Shown here: one piece after another, positions 17,015 to 25,432 of the stretch | Layout of the letters: every line of letters starts with the position of its first letter | Position numbering within the stretch: the first letter of the stretch is position 1 | Origin: Tepidamorphus sp. | GTDB lineage: Bacteria; Pseudomonadota; Alphaproteobacteria; Rhizobiales; Tepidamorphaceae | Assembly: GCA_028280885.1 (NCBI GenBank) | Contig: JANQKY010000098.1 | Span: 1 to 42,054, forward strand | Length of the DNA: 42,054 nucleotides | Reading direction: 5' to 3' | Translations under genes and position numbers: made by a program | The notes under the pieces: model-generated | What the model was told of the DNA's origin: nothing | The model's database searches: none | Seen by the model: only the letters and a program-made list of their open reading frames with translations

Positions 17015-19045
17015 TCACCTCCTGTAGCAGACAGCTTCGATCGCCCGGGCGATATCGCGGGCGTCCGGCATGAAGTCGCGCTCCAGCCGGTCGTTGTAGG
17101 GCACGGGCATTTCCGGCGCGCCGATGCGTGTGACCGGCGCGTCGAGCCAGTCGAAGGCGGCCTCCGTCAGGCTGGCGGCGATCTCGCCGCCGAAGCCGCC
17201 GAACACGGGGGCCTCGTGCACGACGACGGCCCGGTTGGTCTTGCGGATGCTGGCGATCAGCGTTTCCAGGTCGAAGGGTTTGAGCGTGCGCGGATCGATG
17301 ACCTCCGCCTCGATACCGCGTTTGGCCAGGCGGTCGGCTGCCTGCACCGCCCGCTCGACCATCGCAAGCGTCGCGATGACGGTGCAGTCGCTGCCCTCCC
17401 GCACGATCCGCGCCCGGCCCGGCGCGATCGTGAAGCTGTCCTCCGGCACGGCTTGCTCGGCGCCGAGATAGAGCAGCTTGTGTTCCAGGAACACGACCGG
17501 TGCATCCGAGCGGATCGCGGTCGCCATCAGGCCCTTCGCGTCATAGGCGGACGAGGGCGCGTAGATCTCGAGGCCGGGGATGTTGGCAAACAGCATTTCC
17601 AGCGACTGGCAATGCTGCGCGGCGAGCCGGATACCGGCGCCCTGCGGCCCGCGGAAGACGATCGGCACCTTCGCCCTGCCGCCCAGCATGAACCGCGCCT
17701 TGGCGGCCTGGTTGACGATTGCGTCCATCATCAGGGTGACGAAGTCCCAGAGCTGCGCCTCGACGACGACCCGCTTGCCGCGCATCGCGGCGCCGACGCC
17801 GCAGGTGGCGATCGCGCCCTCCGAGATCGGCGTGTCGCGCACCCGTTCAGGCCCGAAGCGCTCGTAGAGGCCGGGCGTCAGCCCGAAGATGCCGCCGATG
17901 CGACCGATATCCTCGCCGAGCAGGATGACGTTCTCGTCGCGCGCCATTTCCTGGTCGAAGGCTTCCGTGATCGCCTGTCGGTAGGGGATCGCGCGCGCGC
18001 CGGGATCGGGTTCCAGCGCATCGTCCGCCGGGGATGGCGGCGAGACGAGCGTCAGGGCATCCGCCAGCGTCGGCTCGGCCTGTTCGCTTGCCCAGTCGAT
18101 TGCCGCCTCGACCTCCGCATTCGTCTCCGCGACCATCCGGTCATAGGCCTTATCGTCGATCCCCCCGGCGATGATCGCCTCGTCCCTGAGGCGTTCGATG
18201 GGGTCTTCCGTCTTCCACGCGTCCTCTTCGGCCTGCGAGCGGTAGGCCGGCAGGTTGGCGCGCATCGAATGGTCGTCCCAGCGATAGGTCAGCGCCTCGA
18301 TCAGGCTCGGTCCCTCGCCCGCACGGGCGCGCAGGGCGGCGCGCTCGACGGCTGAGAAGACGGCGGCGACATCGTTGCCGTCGATGCGCTGGGAGGGCAC
18401 GCCGTAGGCCGCCCCGCGCGCTGCGATCGACGCACCGGCGGTCACGGCCTCGCTCGGCGTCGACAGGCCATACTGGTTGTTCTCGCAGAAGAAGATCAGC
18501 GGCAGCGACCAGACGGCCGCCAGGTTCATCGCTTCGTGGAAGAGGCCCTCGTTGGCCGCGCCGTCGCCGAAAAAGGTGATGCCGATCGCGCCCGACCCGT
18601 TCAGCTTCTCGGCCAGCGCCGCGCCCGTGCCGAGCCCCATACCCGCGCCGACGATGCCGTTGGCACCGAGGATGCCGCGGTCGAAATCGGCGATATGCAT
18701 CGAGCCGCCAAGGCCCGCGCAATAGCCCGCCGCCTTGCCGAGCAGTTCGGCGAACATGAAGCGGATATCCGCTCCCTTGGCGATCGTGTGGCCGTGGCCG
18801 CGATGGTGCGTCAGGAGGAAATCGCCCGGCTCCAGCACCCGGCAGGCGCCGGCCGCGATCGCCTCCTGGCCGACGCTGGAATGCGCCGTCCCCTTGATCA
18901 CGCCCTGCAGGAACAATTCCTTGGCGCGGACCTCGAAGCGCCGGATGCGGAGCATCATGCGCAGCGCCTCGACCTTCTCCGGTGTCCCGAAGGCGTTGGA
19001 CGCGGCCGGTTTCGCCACGGTCTGGAGGGTTTCCACGTCAGCCAT
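17015..19045 (-). CDS. fused E1 alpha-beta 2-oxoacid dehydrogenase-type enzyme
   Basis: This 676-residue protein joins both E1 subunits of a thiamin-diphosphate 2-oxoacid (or acetoin) dehydrogenase. Residues about 20-335 are E1 alpha: HHRGHGH (80-86), the ThDP motif GDGAANEG (160-167) and ENN (188-190). Residues about 353-676 are E1 beta, with LLGEDIGRIGG (376-385), QGAGIRLAAQHCQS with His478, and VIDPRTLKPFD. A flexible, acidic, Pro-rich linker (about 330-352) connects them. All catalytic elements are visible, so it should decarboxylate a 2-oxo acid. No E2 or E3 gene is in the operon or window, so it either borrows them in trans or uses another acceptor. RBS GTGAGGCG precedes the ATG at 19045; the frame remains open far upstream through dctM, which is a shadow. 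Confidence 0.9.
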   Translation of the reverse strand: MADVETLQTVAKPAASNAFGTPEKVEALRMMLRIRRFEVRAKELFLQGVIKGTAHSSVGQEAIAAGACRVLEPGDFLLTHHRGHGHTIAKGADIRFMFAELLGKAAGYCAGLGGSMHIADFDRGILGANGIVGAGMGLGTGAALAEKLNGSGAIGITFFGDGAANEGLFHEAMNLAAVWSLPLIFFCENNQYGLSTPSEAVTAGASIAARGAAYGVPSQRIDGNDVAAVFSAVERAALRARAGEGPSLIEALTYRWDDHSMRANLPAYRSQAEEDAWKTEDPIERLRDEAIIAGGIDDKAYDRMVAETNAEVEAAIDWASEQAEPTLADALTLVSPPSPADDALEPDPGARAIPYRQAITEAFDQEMARDENVILLGEDIGRIGGIFGLTPGLYERFGPERVRDTPISEGAIATCGVGAAMRGKRVVVEAQLWDFVTLMMDAIVNQAAKARFMLGGRAKVPIVFRGPQGAGIRLAAQHCQSLEMLFANIPGLEIYAPSSAYDAKGLMATAIRSDAPVVFLEHKLLYLGAEQAVPEDSFTIAPGRARIVREGSDCTVIATLAMVERAVQAADRLAKRGIEAEVIDPRTLKPFDLETLIASIRKTNRAVVVHEAPVFGGFGGEIAASLTEAAFDWLDAPVTRIGAPEMPVPYNDRLERDFMPDARDIARAIEAVCYRR

Positions 19046-19050
19046 GCGCC

Positions 19051-20367
19051 TCACCCATAGACCAGCCGGGGAAGCCAGAGCGACAGGTCCGGCCACATGA
19101 CGACGATGACCAGCGCCAGGACCTGCAGGCCGATGAACGGCCATTGCGCGGCGAAGATCTCCTGCAGGCTGACGCTGTCGCCCGCAGCCCCCTTCAGATA
19201 GAAGCAGGCCGGGCCGAACGGCGGCGTCAGGTAGGCGATCTGCATCGACAGGTTGAACACGATCCCGAACCAGATCGGGTCGTAGCCGAACTGCGTGAGG
19301 ACGGGCAGGAAGATCGGCATGGTGAGAAACAGGATGCCGATCCAGTCGATGAAGAAGCCGAGCAGGATGAACACGCCGATCATGACGATCAGCACCACCG
19401 CCGGCTCCTGGCTGACGCCGGCAAGCATGTCGGATGCAAAGCCGATGCCGCCCATCAGGTTGTAGACGCCGATCAGCGCATTCGTGCCGAAGACCAGCCA
19501 GAACACCATGCCGCAGGTGCGCAGGGCCTGCACCAGGACGTCGCGCAGCATCGACAGGCTGAATTCGTTGCGCACCCAGGCCGCGACGGCTGCGCCGAAG
19601 GCGCCGAGCGCCGCGCTTTCGGTGATCGAGGCAAAGCCCGCATAGATCGATATCAGTACACCGCCGGCAACCGCGACCGGCAGCAGCACCTTGCGGAACA
19701 GGGCCAGCTTTTCGGCCAGCGGCAGGTCGCGCTCTTCGCGCGGCAGGGGCGGGCCCAGCGCCGGGTTCATGCCGCAGCGGATGAGAATATAGGCGATGTA
19801 GAAGCTCGCCAGCATCAGTCCGGGCACCAGCGTTGCCAGGAACAGGTGCGAGATCGAGACTTCCGCCGTCAGCCCGTAGAAGATCAGGATGATCGAGGGC
19901 GGGATCATCGTGCCCAGCGAGCCGCCGGCGGTAATCGTGCCGATCGCAAGCTTCCGGTCGTAGTTCAACTGCAGCATCTGCGGCAGGGCGATAAGCCCGA
20001 GCAGGACGATCTCGCCGCCGATGATGCCGGTCGTCGCGCCAAGCAGCACCGCCACGAAGGTCGTCACCACGCCGATGCCGCCGCGCACGCCGCCTGCCCA
20101 GACGTGAAAGGCGCGATAGAGATCGCGCGCGACGCCCGACTTCTCCATGATCGAGGCCATCAGCACGAACATCGGAACGGCGATCAGCGCGAAACTGTCG
20201 AGGAAATCGACCGTCCGGCTGCCGACGACGAACAGCGCGTTCCAGCCGAATTGCGTCACCGCCAGCACGACGGCGATCGAACCGGAGACGAAGGCAAGCG
20301 GCACGCCGAGGATCAGCAGGGTGCCCATCGCGGCGATGATCACGAACGTGGCGGTCGCGATATCCAT
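19051..20367 (-). CDS. dctM: TRAP transporter large permease (DctM)
   Basis: This 438-residue protein has about twelve membrane spans and DctM signatures: GVPLAFVSGSIAVVL, SIMEKSGVARDLYR, GAAT-like LLGATTGIIGGE, GGSLGTMIPPSIILIFYG and the C-terminal QIAYLTPPFGPACFYLKG. It is the Na+-coupled transmembrane subunit of the second TRAP system. Its ATG overlaps the dctQ stop by one base (TGATG), and the E1 fusion gene begins only five bases after it. The membership of dctM in an operon with a 2-oxoacid decarboxylating enzyme points to an oxo acid or precursor as cargo (inference). Confidence 0.93.
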   Translation of the reverse strand: MDIATATFVIIAAMGTLLILGVPLAFVSGSIAVVLAVTQFGWNALFVVGSRTVDFLDSFALIAVPMFVLMASIMEKSGVARDLYRAFHVWAGGVRGGIGVVTTFVAVLLGATTGIIGGEIVLLGLIALPQMLQLNYDRKLAIGTITAGGSLGTMIPPSIILIFYGLTAEVSISHLFLATLVPGLMLASFYIAYILIRCGMNPALGPPLPREERDLPLAEKLALFRKVLLPVAVAGGVLISIYAGFASITESAALGAFGAAVAAWVRNEFSLSMLRDVLVQALRTCGMVFWLVFGTNALIGVYNLMGGIGFASDMLAGVSQEPAVVLIVMIGVFILLGFFIDWIGILFLTMPIFLPVLTQFGYDPIWFGIVFNLSMQIAYLTPPFGPACFYLKGAAGDSVSLQEIFAAQWPFIGLQVLALVIVVMWPDLSLWLPRLVYG

Positions 20368-20852
20368 CAGCGGCGCCCCGACAGGATGCGCCTGGCGACC
20401 ACCAGCAGGAACAGCGCGCAGCCGACAAACAGAAGCGCCTTCAGGAAGCTCGGCAGCGGCGAGTTGAGCGTGCTGCCCGAGCGCTCCGGGTCCCAGCCGC
20501 CGGAAAGCGAAAAGCGCCAGATCGCCCGCTCGGCCATCCAGAAGGCGGCGTAGGTCAGTCCGGCGAGATAGGTGATGCCGGCAGCAAGCGTCAGGCCATG
20601 CGACAGCCGTTCAAGCGCGGGAAAGCGCTCGACCAGAACGGTGATCCGCATATGCGTTCCCTCCGCCATGCAGAAGGCACCGCCGAAGACGAAGCCGAAA
20701 CTGGCAAGCAGGATCGAGGCTTCATGCGCCCAGGTGGTCGGCGCGTTGAAGGCGTATCGCGCCACCACCTCATAGACCATGATCAGCACGATGCCGGCGA
20801 AGCACCATGCCGTGGTCCGGCCCAGCCAGAGCGCGATTCGGTCGAGAAACAT
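20367..20852 (-). CDS. dctQ: TRAP transporter small permease (DctQ)
   Basis: This 161-residue protein has four predicted spans and the DctQ signature YEVVARYAFNAPTTWAHEAS, then GTHMRITVLVERFP. The loop before the last span contains a family-typical WDPERSGSTLNSPLP segment, found in the TakP-associated DctQ group. It follows dctP after a gap of 54 bp that holds a strong hairpin, and overlaps dctM by one base. Confidence 0.9.
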   Translation of the reverse strand: MFLDRIALWLGRTTAWCFAGIVLIMVYEVVARYAFNAPTTWAHEASILLASFGFVFGGAFCMAEGTHMRITVLVERFPALERLSHGLTLAAGITYLAGLTYAAFWMAERAIWRFSLSGGWDPERSGSTLNSPLPSFLKALLFVGCALFLLVVARRILSGRR

Positions 20853-20867
20853 GGTCGGATCGATGAC

Positions 20868-20889
20868 GGCGGGCCGGTCCCGGCCCGCC
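20868..20889 (-). terminator. intercistronic hairpin between dctP and dctQ
   Basis: GGCGGGCCGG (20868-20877) and CCGGCCCGCC (20880-20889) are perfect 10-bp complements with a two-base spacer; sterically a 9-bp stem and 4-nt loop is likelier. It lies just after the dctP stop on the transcribed strand and has no U-tract. I read it as an attenuating or mRNA-stabilising hairpin that gives more binding protein than permease, not as an operon end. Confidence 0.5.
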
Positions 20890-20906
20890 TTGCCTTTAAA
20901 GGGATG

Positions 20907-21917
20907 TTACGGCAGCAGCCCGATTTCGGCCATGAAGGCCTTGTGGCTGTCGACGACCGCCCTGGCGTCGCCGCTCTTGGCGCCCCAATCCTCCCAGACG
21001 TCGGCGGTCATCGCCCGGAAGGCGTTGGCGTCGTCTTCACCGAATTCGATGAAGGTCACGTCCAGTTCGTCCTTCGCCTTGGCCGCGGCCGCATCGTCTT
21101 CATCGCTCAGCGTGGTCTTCAGTTGCTCCGACATGGCGATGCAGGCGGCTTCGAACCTGGCCTGGTCTTCCGGCGAAAGCGCGTCCCACTTGGCCTTCGA
21201 AACGCTCATTTCGGTCACCGCCATGGAGTGTCGCGCGAGGACGGAGAACTTCGCCTGGTTGTGCATGCCGAGCGCCACGTTGAGCGCGACATTGGCAAGG
21301 TCGGTGGCATCCAGAATGCCGGTTTCCATTGCGGTCACGCTCTCGCCGACCCCCATCGTGACGAGCGACGCGCCGGCCCGGCTCAAAAGGTCGGAGGCAA
21401 GGCCGCCCGGTGCGCGCATCTTCAGTCCCTCAAGGTCGCTGACACCGTTGATGGCGACCTTGGAGGGGATCTGCTCCGGAGGCCAGTAGACGGGGCAGAT
21501 GAAGTGCAGGTCGTATTTGCCATAGAGGGCTCGGGCGAGCTCCAGCCCGCCGCCCTCGCTGAACCAGCGGTCACGTGTCGCGCTGTCGGGATAGGCGGCA
21601 AGTGTATCGCCCAACACGCCCATGGCCGCATCCTTGCCGGCGAAATAGGACGGTGCGGTGTATTGCCCGTCGAGCACGCCGTTCTGGATCGCGTCGACCG
21701 TCTCGCTGGCGCCGACGATGGCCCGGCCGGGGAGCACCTCGATCTCGATGGCGCCGTCCGTCTCGTCGGCAAGCCTGGCGGCCATGTCCTCGAATGCCTT
21801 CGTGGTGGAGGCGTTGGCACCGAGGAAGGTCTGCATCCTGAACGTCTCGGCGCCGGCTGCGCCTGTCGCCAGGATGAGTGCCGCGGATGCAGCGGTCAGT
21901 GTCGTCTTCAACGTCAT
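20907..21917 (-). CDS. dctP: TRAP substrate-binding protein, TakP-like (DctP)
   Basis: This 336-residue periplasmic protein has a signal peptide cut near GAAGAET (about residue 23). The order FRMQTFLGANASTTKAFEDM, then a segment EVLPGRAIVGASETVDAIQ and GVLDGQYTAPSYFAGKD follows the TakP branch, whose characterised member binds 2-oxo acids with Na+. The substrate arginine lies in LKMRAPGG (about R168). The start at 21917 has GGGAGGA seven bases upstream. It is the second gene of the BKACE operon. A 2-oxo acid cargo would agree with the E1 fusion downstream, but this is inference. Confidence 0.88.
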   Translation of the reverse strand: MTLKTTLTAASAALILATGAAGAETFRMQTFLGANASTTKAFEDMAARLADETDGAIEIEVLPGRAIVGASETVDAIQNGVLDGQYTAPSYFAGKDAAMGVLGDTLAAYPDSATRDRWFSEGGGLELARALYGKYDLHFICPVYWPPEQIPSKVAINGVSDLEGLKMRAPGGLASDLLSRAGASLVTMGVGESVTAMETGILDATDLANVALNVALGMHNQAKFSVLARHSMAVTEMSVSKAKWDALSPEDQARFEAACIAMSEQLKTTLSDEDDAAAAKAKDELDVTFIEFGEDDANAFRAMTADVWEDWGAKSGDARAVVDSHKAFMAEIGLLP

Positions 21918-21954
21918 GGTCGTTCCTCCCGTTGGTATGCGATGCCGGTCGTTC

Positions 21955-22854
21955 TCAGGCCGCGATGCGGACTGCCGGCATCTGCAGAATCTGCCTGGTT
22001 TCGGCCACGCTGGCCGGCTCCCGGCCAAGCGCGCGCGCCTGGGCGACCACCCGTTCGATCACCTCGGCGTTGGTGAGATTGCGGGCGCCGTCCCGGTAGG
22101 CGTAGTCGCCAAGACCAATGGAGATGTGGCCGCCTTCGCGGATGATTTTTTCGGTGAGCTGGAACAGGTCGCCCTTGTAGTTCACGACCGTCCAGACGCA
22201 GCGGTAGTCCTGCGGCAGGAAGGGCGTGTGGGCATCGAGCCCGGCGACCGTTCCCGGATGTCCGGCGAAGATGATCTCGTCGGTCAGGCAGAAGCAGATA
22301 TAGGCCGGTGCCGTCAGAACCCCCAACTTGAGAAACTGCTCGATCTGACGGGTAAAGCTTACATTCCAGCTCACCAGATAGGGTTTGAGCCCGTGATGGG
22401 CGATCCGCTCGGCGAAATGCATGAGCGTGCCGGTCGAATTCTTGTAGATCAGGTCGGTGGTGTCGTAGCGCCCGGTTTCCGGGTTCCACCAGTCGACATT
22501 GACCGAGCCGCAATCCATCGGCGCGAAATCGGGCGCCGTCTCCGCCGATTTCATCATCTCCTCGACCGCTGCGAACCGGCCCATCGCATCGGCGTCGTTG
22601 GCGACATAGCCAAGTGTGGGATGGATCAGGATGTCGGATCCTGCGCGGATGCCGGCATTGGTTTCAAGGTAGAACTCGGCCGAATGGTCCGGCGCGCCGT
22701 CGCCGCCGCGGCCGTGATAGTGGACGATCGCCGCGCCGGCATCGTGGCAGGCCTTCGCGTCGGCGATGATCTCTCCGGGCAGGAAGGGCACGTGCGGATT
22801 GCCGTTTCGGGTCGCAAGCTCGTTGACCCGCGCCTCGATGATGATCCTGTCCAA
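21955..22854 (-). CDS. BKACE (DUF849) beta-keto acid cleavage enzyme
   Basis: This protein of about 299 residues belongs to the BKACE/Kce family, Zn-dependent TIM-barrel enzymes that condense a beta-keto acid with acetyl-CoA to give acetoacetate and a CoA ester. The opening VNELATRNGNPHVPFLPGEI, the metal motif HYH (about residues 45-47) and SVNVDWWN, KPYLVSWNVSFTRQIEQF, and GHISIGLGDY are visible. I chose a TTG start at 22854, because GGGAGGAC lies seven bases before it. An in-frame ATG at 22869 has no ribosome site and that same GGGAGGA would fall inside its coding region. It is the first gene of the seven-gene operon, divergent from the PAS-LuxR regulator. Specificity in this family varies widely and cannot be read here. 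Confidence 0.85.
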   Translation of the reverse strand: MDRIIIEARVNELATRNGNPHVPFLPGEIIADAKACHDAGAAIVHYHGRGGDGAPDHSAEFYLETNAGIRAGSDILIHPTLGYVANDADAMGRFAAVEEMMKSAETAPDFAPMDCGSVNVDWWNPETGRYDTTDLIYKNSTGTLMHFAERIAHHGLKPYLVSWNVSFTRQIEQFLKLGVLTAPAYICFCLTDEIIFAGHPGTVAGLDAHTPFLPQDYRCVWTVVNYKGDLFQLTEKIIREGGHISIGLGDYAYRDGARNLTNAEVIERVVAQARALGREPASVAETRQILQMPAVRIAA

Positions 22855-22869
22855 GCCGTCCTCCCTCAT

Positions 22870-22990
22870 CCTGTGACCGGGTATCCCGTGATCCGGGATT
22901 TGCGCGGGACCATAGAAGGGTTTCAGCGAAATTCATAGCGAAAGTTATAAAAAACTTGCGTATTGGGTCATAGTATATATCATTAGTTAT
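22870..22990. promoter_or_regulatory. divergent promoter region, BKACE operon and PAS-LuxR gene
   Basis: This AT-rich gap contains ATCCCG-TGATC-CGGGAT (22883-22899), an inverted repeat near the BKACE start. There is also a run of A/T (22940-22995) with likely -10 elements for both directions. An imperfect palindrome TCATT-N9-AATGA overlaps the LuxR start codon. These are the natural sites for the LuxR-type regulator. Confidence 0.45.
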
Positions 22991-23863
22991 ATGAATGATG
23001 ACCCGCTTCACGGCAATCCCGGTCTCGATGTCGCCGATCTTCTCGCCGACCGGTTTCCCGGCCACACCATGCAGCGCATGCGCACGCCGGAGGGAAAATA
23101 CCGTTATCTCTTCGTGAGTTCCGGGGTACAGGGCTCGTTCGGGCTCGATCCGGCCGCGCTCATGCGGATTGAGGAGGCCGACCATGCCTGGGTCCATCCC
23201 GATGACCGCCAGCGCTTCATCGACGCGCTGGAGCAATCCGCCCGCGATCTGACGCCGCTCGACGCCGAGGTGCGGGTCGAGACGCCAACGGATGGCTACC
23301 GCTGGGTGCGGTCGCTCGGCCAGCCGCGCCGCCAGGCCGACGGCGCCGTGATCTGGGACGGCGTGGCGCTCGATGTCACCGACCGCCGCGAGGCGCAGGA
23401 GGCGCTGGAACGGACATTGCGTCAGGCGCGCCAGGACGAGGCGTCGGAGGGGCGGTTCGCCTATATCGCGGCCAATGACGTGCAGAAATGTCTCGCCGAT
23501 CTGCGCGGCGCGGTCGCCGGCCTCGGGCAGGCCGGGCCCGACAGGTCGGTCGAGGCCGGTATCGTCGAGGTCAAGGAGCAGTTCCGCCGCTTCGAGCGGG
23601 CCCTGGGCGCTGCCCGCGATCTGGTCCAGGCCGGCGACCGATCGACGGGCGGCGCCGACGCCATTTCGGCTGCAAGCCTGACGCGTCGGCAGCGCGAGAT
23701 CATGGACCGGGTCGCCGACGGCGCCTCCAACCGGGCGATCTCGGAGGCGCTGGGCATTTCGGAGGGGACGGTGAAGCTGCACATGTCGGCGATCCTCAAG
23801 CGCCTTGACGTACAGAACCGGACCGAGGCCGCACACCTGTGGCGCACGGCCCGGCCCGGTTAG
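22991..23863 (+). CDS. PAS-containing LuxR-type regulator
   Basis: This 290-residue soluble protein joins a PAS-like sensor domain (about residues 25-135, with WVHPDDRQRFIDAL and YRWVRSLGQPRRQADGAVIWDGVALDVTD in two halves) to a helical linker. It ends in a LuxR/GerE helix-turn-helix (about 227-282, LTRRQREIMDRVADGASNRA and ISEGTVKLHMSAILKRL). There is no receiver or membrane segment, so it is a one-component sensor of a cytosolic ligand. It is divergent from the BKACE-TRAP-E1 operon and probably activates it. The PAS ligand could be a CoA ester or oxo acid of the pathway. ATGs near 22991 and 22997 differ little. Confidence 0.85.
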   Translation: MNDDPLHGNPGLDVADLLADRFPGHTMQRMRTPEGKYRYLFVSSGVQGSFGLDPAALMRIEEADHAWVHPDDRQRFIDALEQSARDLTPLDAEVRVETPTDGYRWVRSLGQPRRQADGAVIWDGVALDVTDRREAQEALERTLRQARQDEASEGRFAYIAANDVQKCLADLRGAVAGLGQAGPDRSVEAGIVEVKEQFRRFERALGAARDLVQAGDRSTGGADAISAASLTRRQREIMDRVADGASNRAISEALGISEGTVKLHMSAILKRLDVQNRTEAAHLWRTARPG

Positions 23864-23881
23864 GGGGACTTCAGGCGACGA

Positions 23882-25420
23882 TCAGTCGATAATCGCGCTT
23901 TCCTCGTCCTTCTTCATCCGCATCCGCGCCTTCAGCACCCGGCCGAAGATGATCGGCAGGATGAAGCCGATCACCGCCAGGCTCCACAGCCCGATCGACA
24001 GCGGGCTGTCGATAAGCGTCCACCAGTTGCCGTTGTCGATGGTGATCGCCCGGCGCAGGTTGTTCTCCATGGCGTTGCCGAGCAGCGTCCCCAGGATGAT
24101 CGGCACCAGCGGCACGTCGAGCTTGCGCAACACCCAGCCCATCACGCCGAAGCCGATCATGACGAGCAGGTCGAAGGACGAGCCGGAGATGCCGTAGATG
24201 CCGACGAAGCTGACCATCGCGACGATCGGCATCAGGATGCGCGGCGGGATCAGCAGCACCCGCGTGAACAGGCCGATCATCGGGATGTTCATGGCAAGCA
24301 GCATGAAATTGGCGATGAACAGCGCCGCGATCAGGCCCCAGACGACGTCCGGCTGCTGGGTGAAGAGCAGCGGCCCTGGCGTGATGTTGAGCGCCAGCAG
24401 CACGGCCAGCAGCACGGCGGTTGTGCCGGAGCCGGGCACGCCGAGCGCGAGCATCGGCACCAGCGCGCCGCCGGCCGCCGCGTTGTTGCCGGCCTCGGGG
24501 GCTGCGACGCCGCGCGGGTCGCCGGTGCCGAAGGTCTTGTCCTTGTCGACCAGCTTCTTTTCCATCGTGTAGGACACGAACGAGCCGAGCGATGCGCCGG
24601 CGCCGGGCAGCACGCCGGCGATGAAGCCGAGGCCACTGGTCCTGAGCATCGTCGGCGTGCAGGATTTGATCAGCTTGAAGCTCGGCATCAGCCGGCCGAC
24701 CGACACGCCGGACTTGGCGCCATCCGCGCCGCCGTGGCGGCGTTCGAGGAACAGGAACACCTCCGACAGCGCGAACAGGCCGACGATCGCCACCAGGAAG
24801 TCGATGCCGTCATAAAGATGCACCTCGCCAAAGGTGAAGCGCGGCACGCCGGTCTGCGTGTCGACGCCGACGGTCGCAAGCCCGATACCGAGCGCCGCGG
24901 CGAATGCCGTCTTCGCCTGATTGGTCGAGGCGACGCCGCCGAGCGTGGCGAAGGCCAGTGTGAACAGGGCGAAATACTCAGCCGGGCCGAACAGGAGCGC
25001 GATCTTGACGAGCTGCGGCGCCAGGAAGATCAGGCCCCAGGTCGCCAGGAAGGCGCCGACGAAGGAGGCGATGCCCGACAGCGACAGCGCTTCGCCGGCG
25101 CGGCCGTTTTTCGCCATCGGATAGCCGTCGAGACAGGTCATCATCGCCGGCTCGTCGCCGGGGATGTTGAGCAGGATCGACGAGATCCGCCCGCCATACA
25201 TCGCCCCGTAATAGACCGATGTCAGCAGGATCAGCGAGGGCGTCGCGCCCAGGCCCAGCGTGAAGGCCAGCGGAATGAGGATCGCCACGCCGTTCGACGG
25301 GCCAAGGCCGGGCAGGGCGCCCATCATTGTGCCGAGAAAGCAGCCGAGCAGGGCGAGCAGCAGGTTTTCCAGCGTCAGCGCGATGACGAAACCGTCTGCG
25401 AGCGAAGAGAAGATATCCAT
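23882..25420 (-). CDS. tctA: tripartite tricarboxylate transporter large permease TctA
   Basis: This 512-residue protein is a typical TctA with about twelve spans. The repeated glycine-rich family signatures are visible: LLGCFLGTMMGALPGLGPSN near the start and GFIAGVLPGAGASLGSFVSY around residue 255, plus YGGRISSILLNIPGDEPAMMT. It is the large membrane subunit of a TTT system for di- or tricarboxylates or related acids. The gene follows tctB by 12 bp and converges with the PAS-LuxR gene, with 18 bp between the stops. Length and motifs are normal; the charged C terminus (RMRMKKDEESAIID) is cytoplasmic. Confidence 0.93.
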   Translation of the reverse strand: MDIFSSLADGFVIALTLENLLLALLGCFLGTMMGALPGLGPSNGVAILIPLAFTLGLGATPSLILLTSVYYGAMYGGRISSILLNIPGDEPAMMTCLDGYPMAKNGRAGEALSLSGIASFVGAFLATWGLIFLAPQLVKIALLFGPAEYFALFTLAFATLGGVASTNQAKTAFAAALGIGLATVGVDTQTGVPRFTFGEVHLYDGIDFLVAIVGLFALSEVFLFLERRHGGADGAKSGVSVGRLMPSFKLIKSCTPTMLRTSGLGFIAGVLPGAGASLGSFVSYTMEKKLVDKDKTFGTGDPRGVAAPEAGNNAAAGGALVPMLALGVPGSGTTAVLLAVLLALNITPGPLLFTQQPDVVWGLIAALFIANFMLLAMNIPMIGLFTRVLLIPPRILMPIVAMVSFVGIYGISGSSFDLLVMIGFGVMGWVLRKLDVPLVPIILGTLLGNAMENNLRRAITIDNGNWWTLIDSPLSIGLWSLAVIGFILPIIFGRVLKARMRMKKDEESAIID

Positions 25421-25432
25421 GACCCGGCCCCC

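Noticed and set aside
19046..20428. N-terminal extension of the E1 gene to 1137 codons
   Set aside because: The extension is out-of-frame dctM/dctQ sequence; the E1 protein has a proper start and RBS at 19045.
20868..20889. True transcription terminator after dctP
   Set aside because: No U-tract, and dctQM must be expressed for a working TRAP system.
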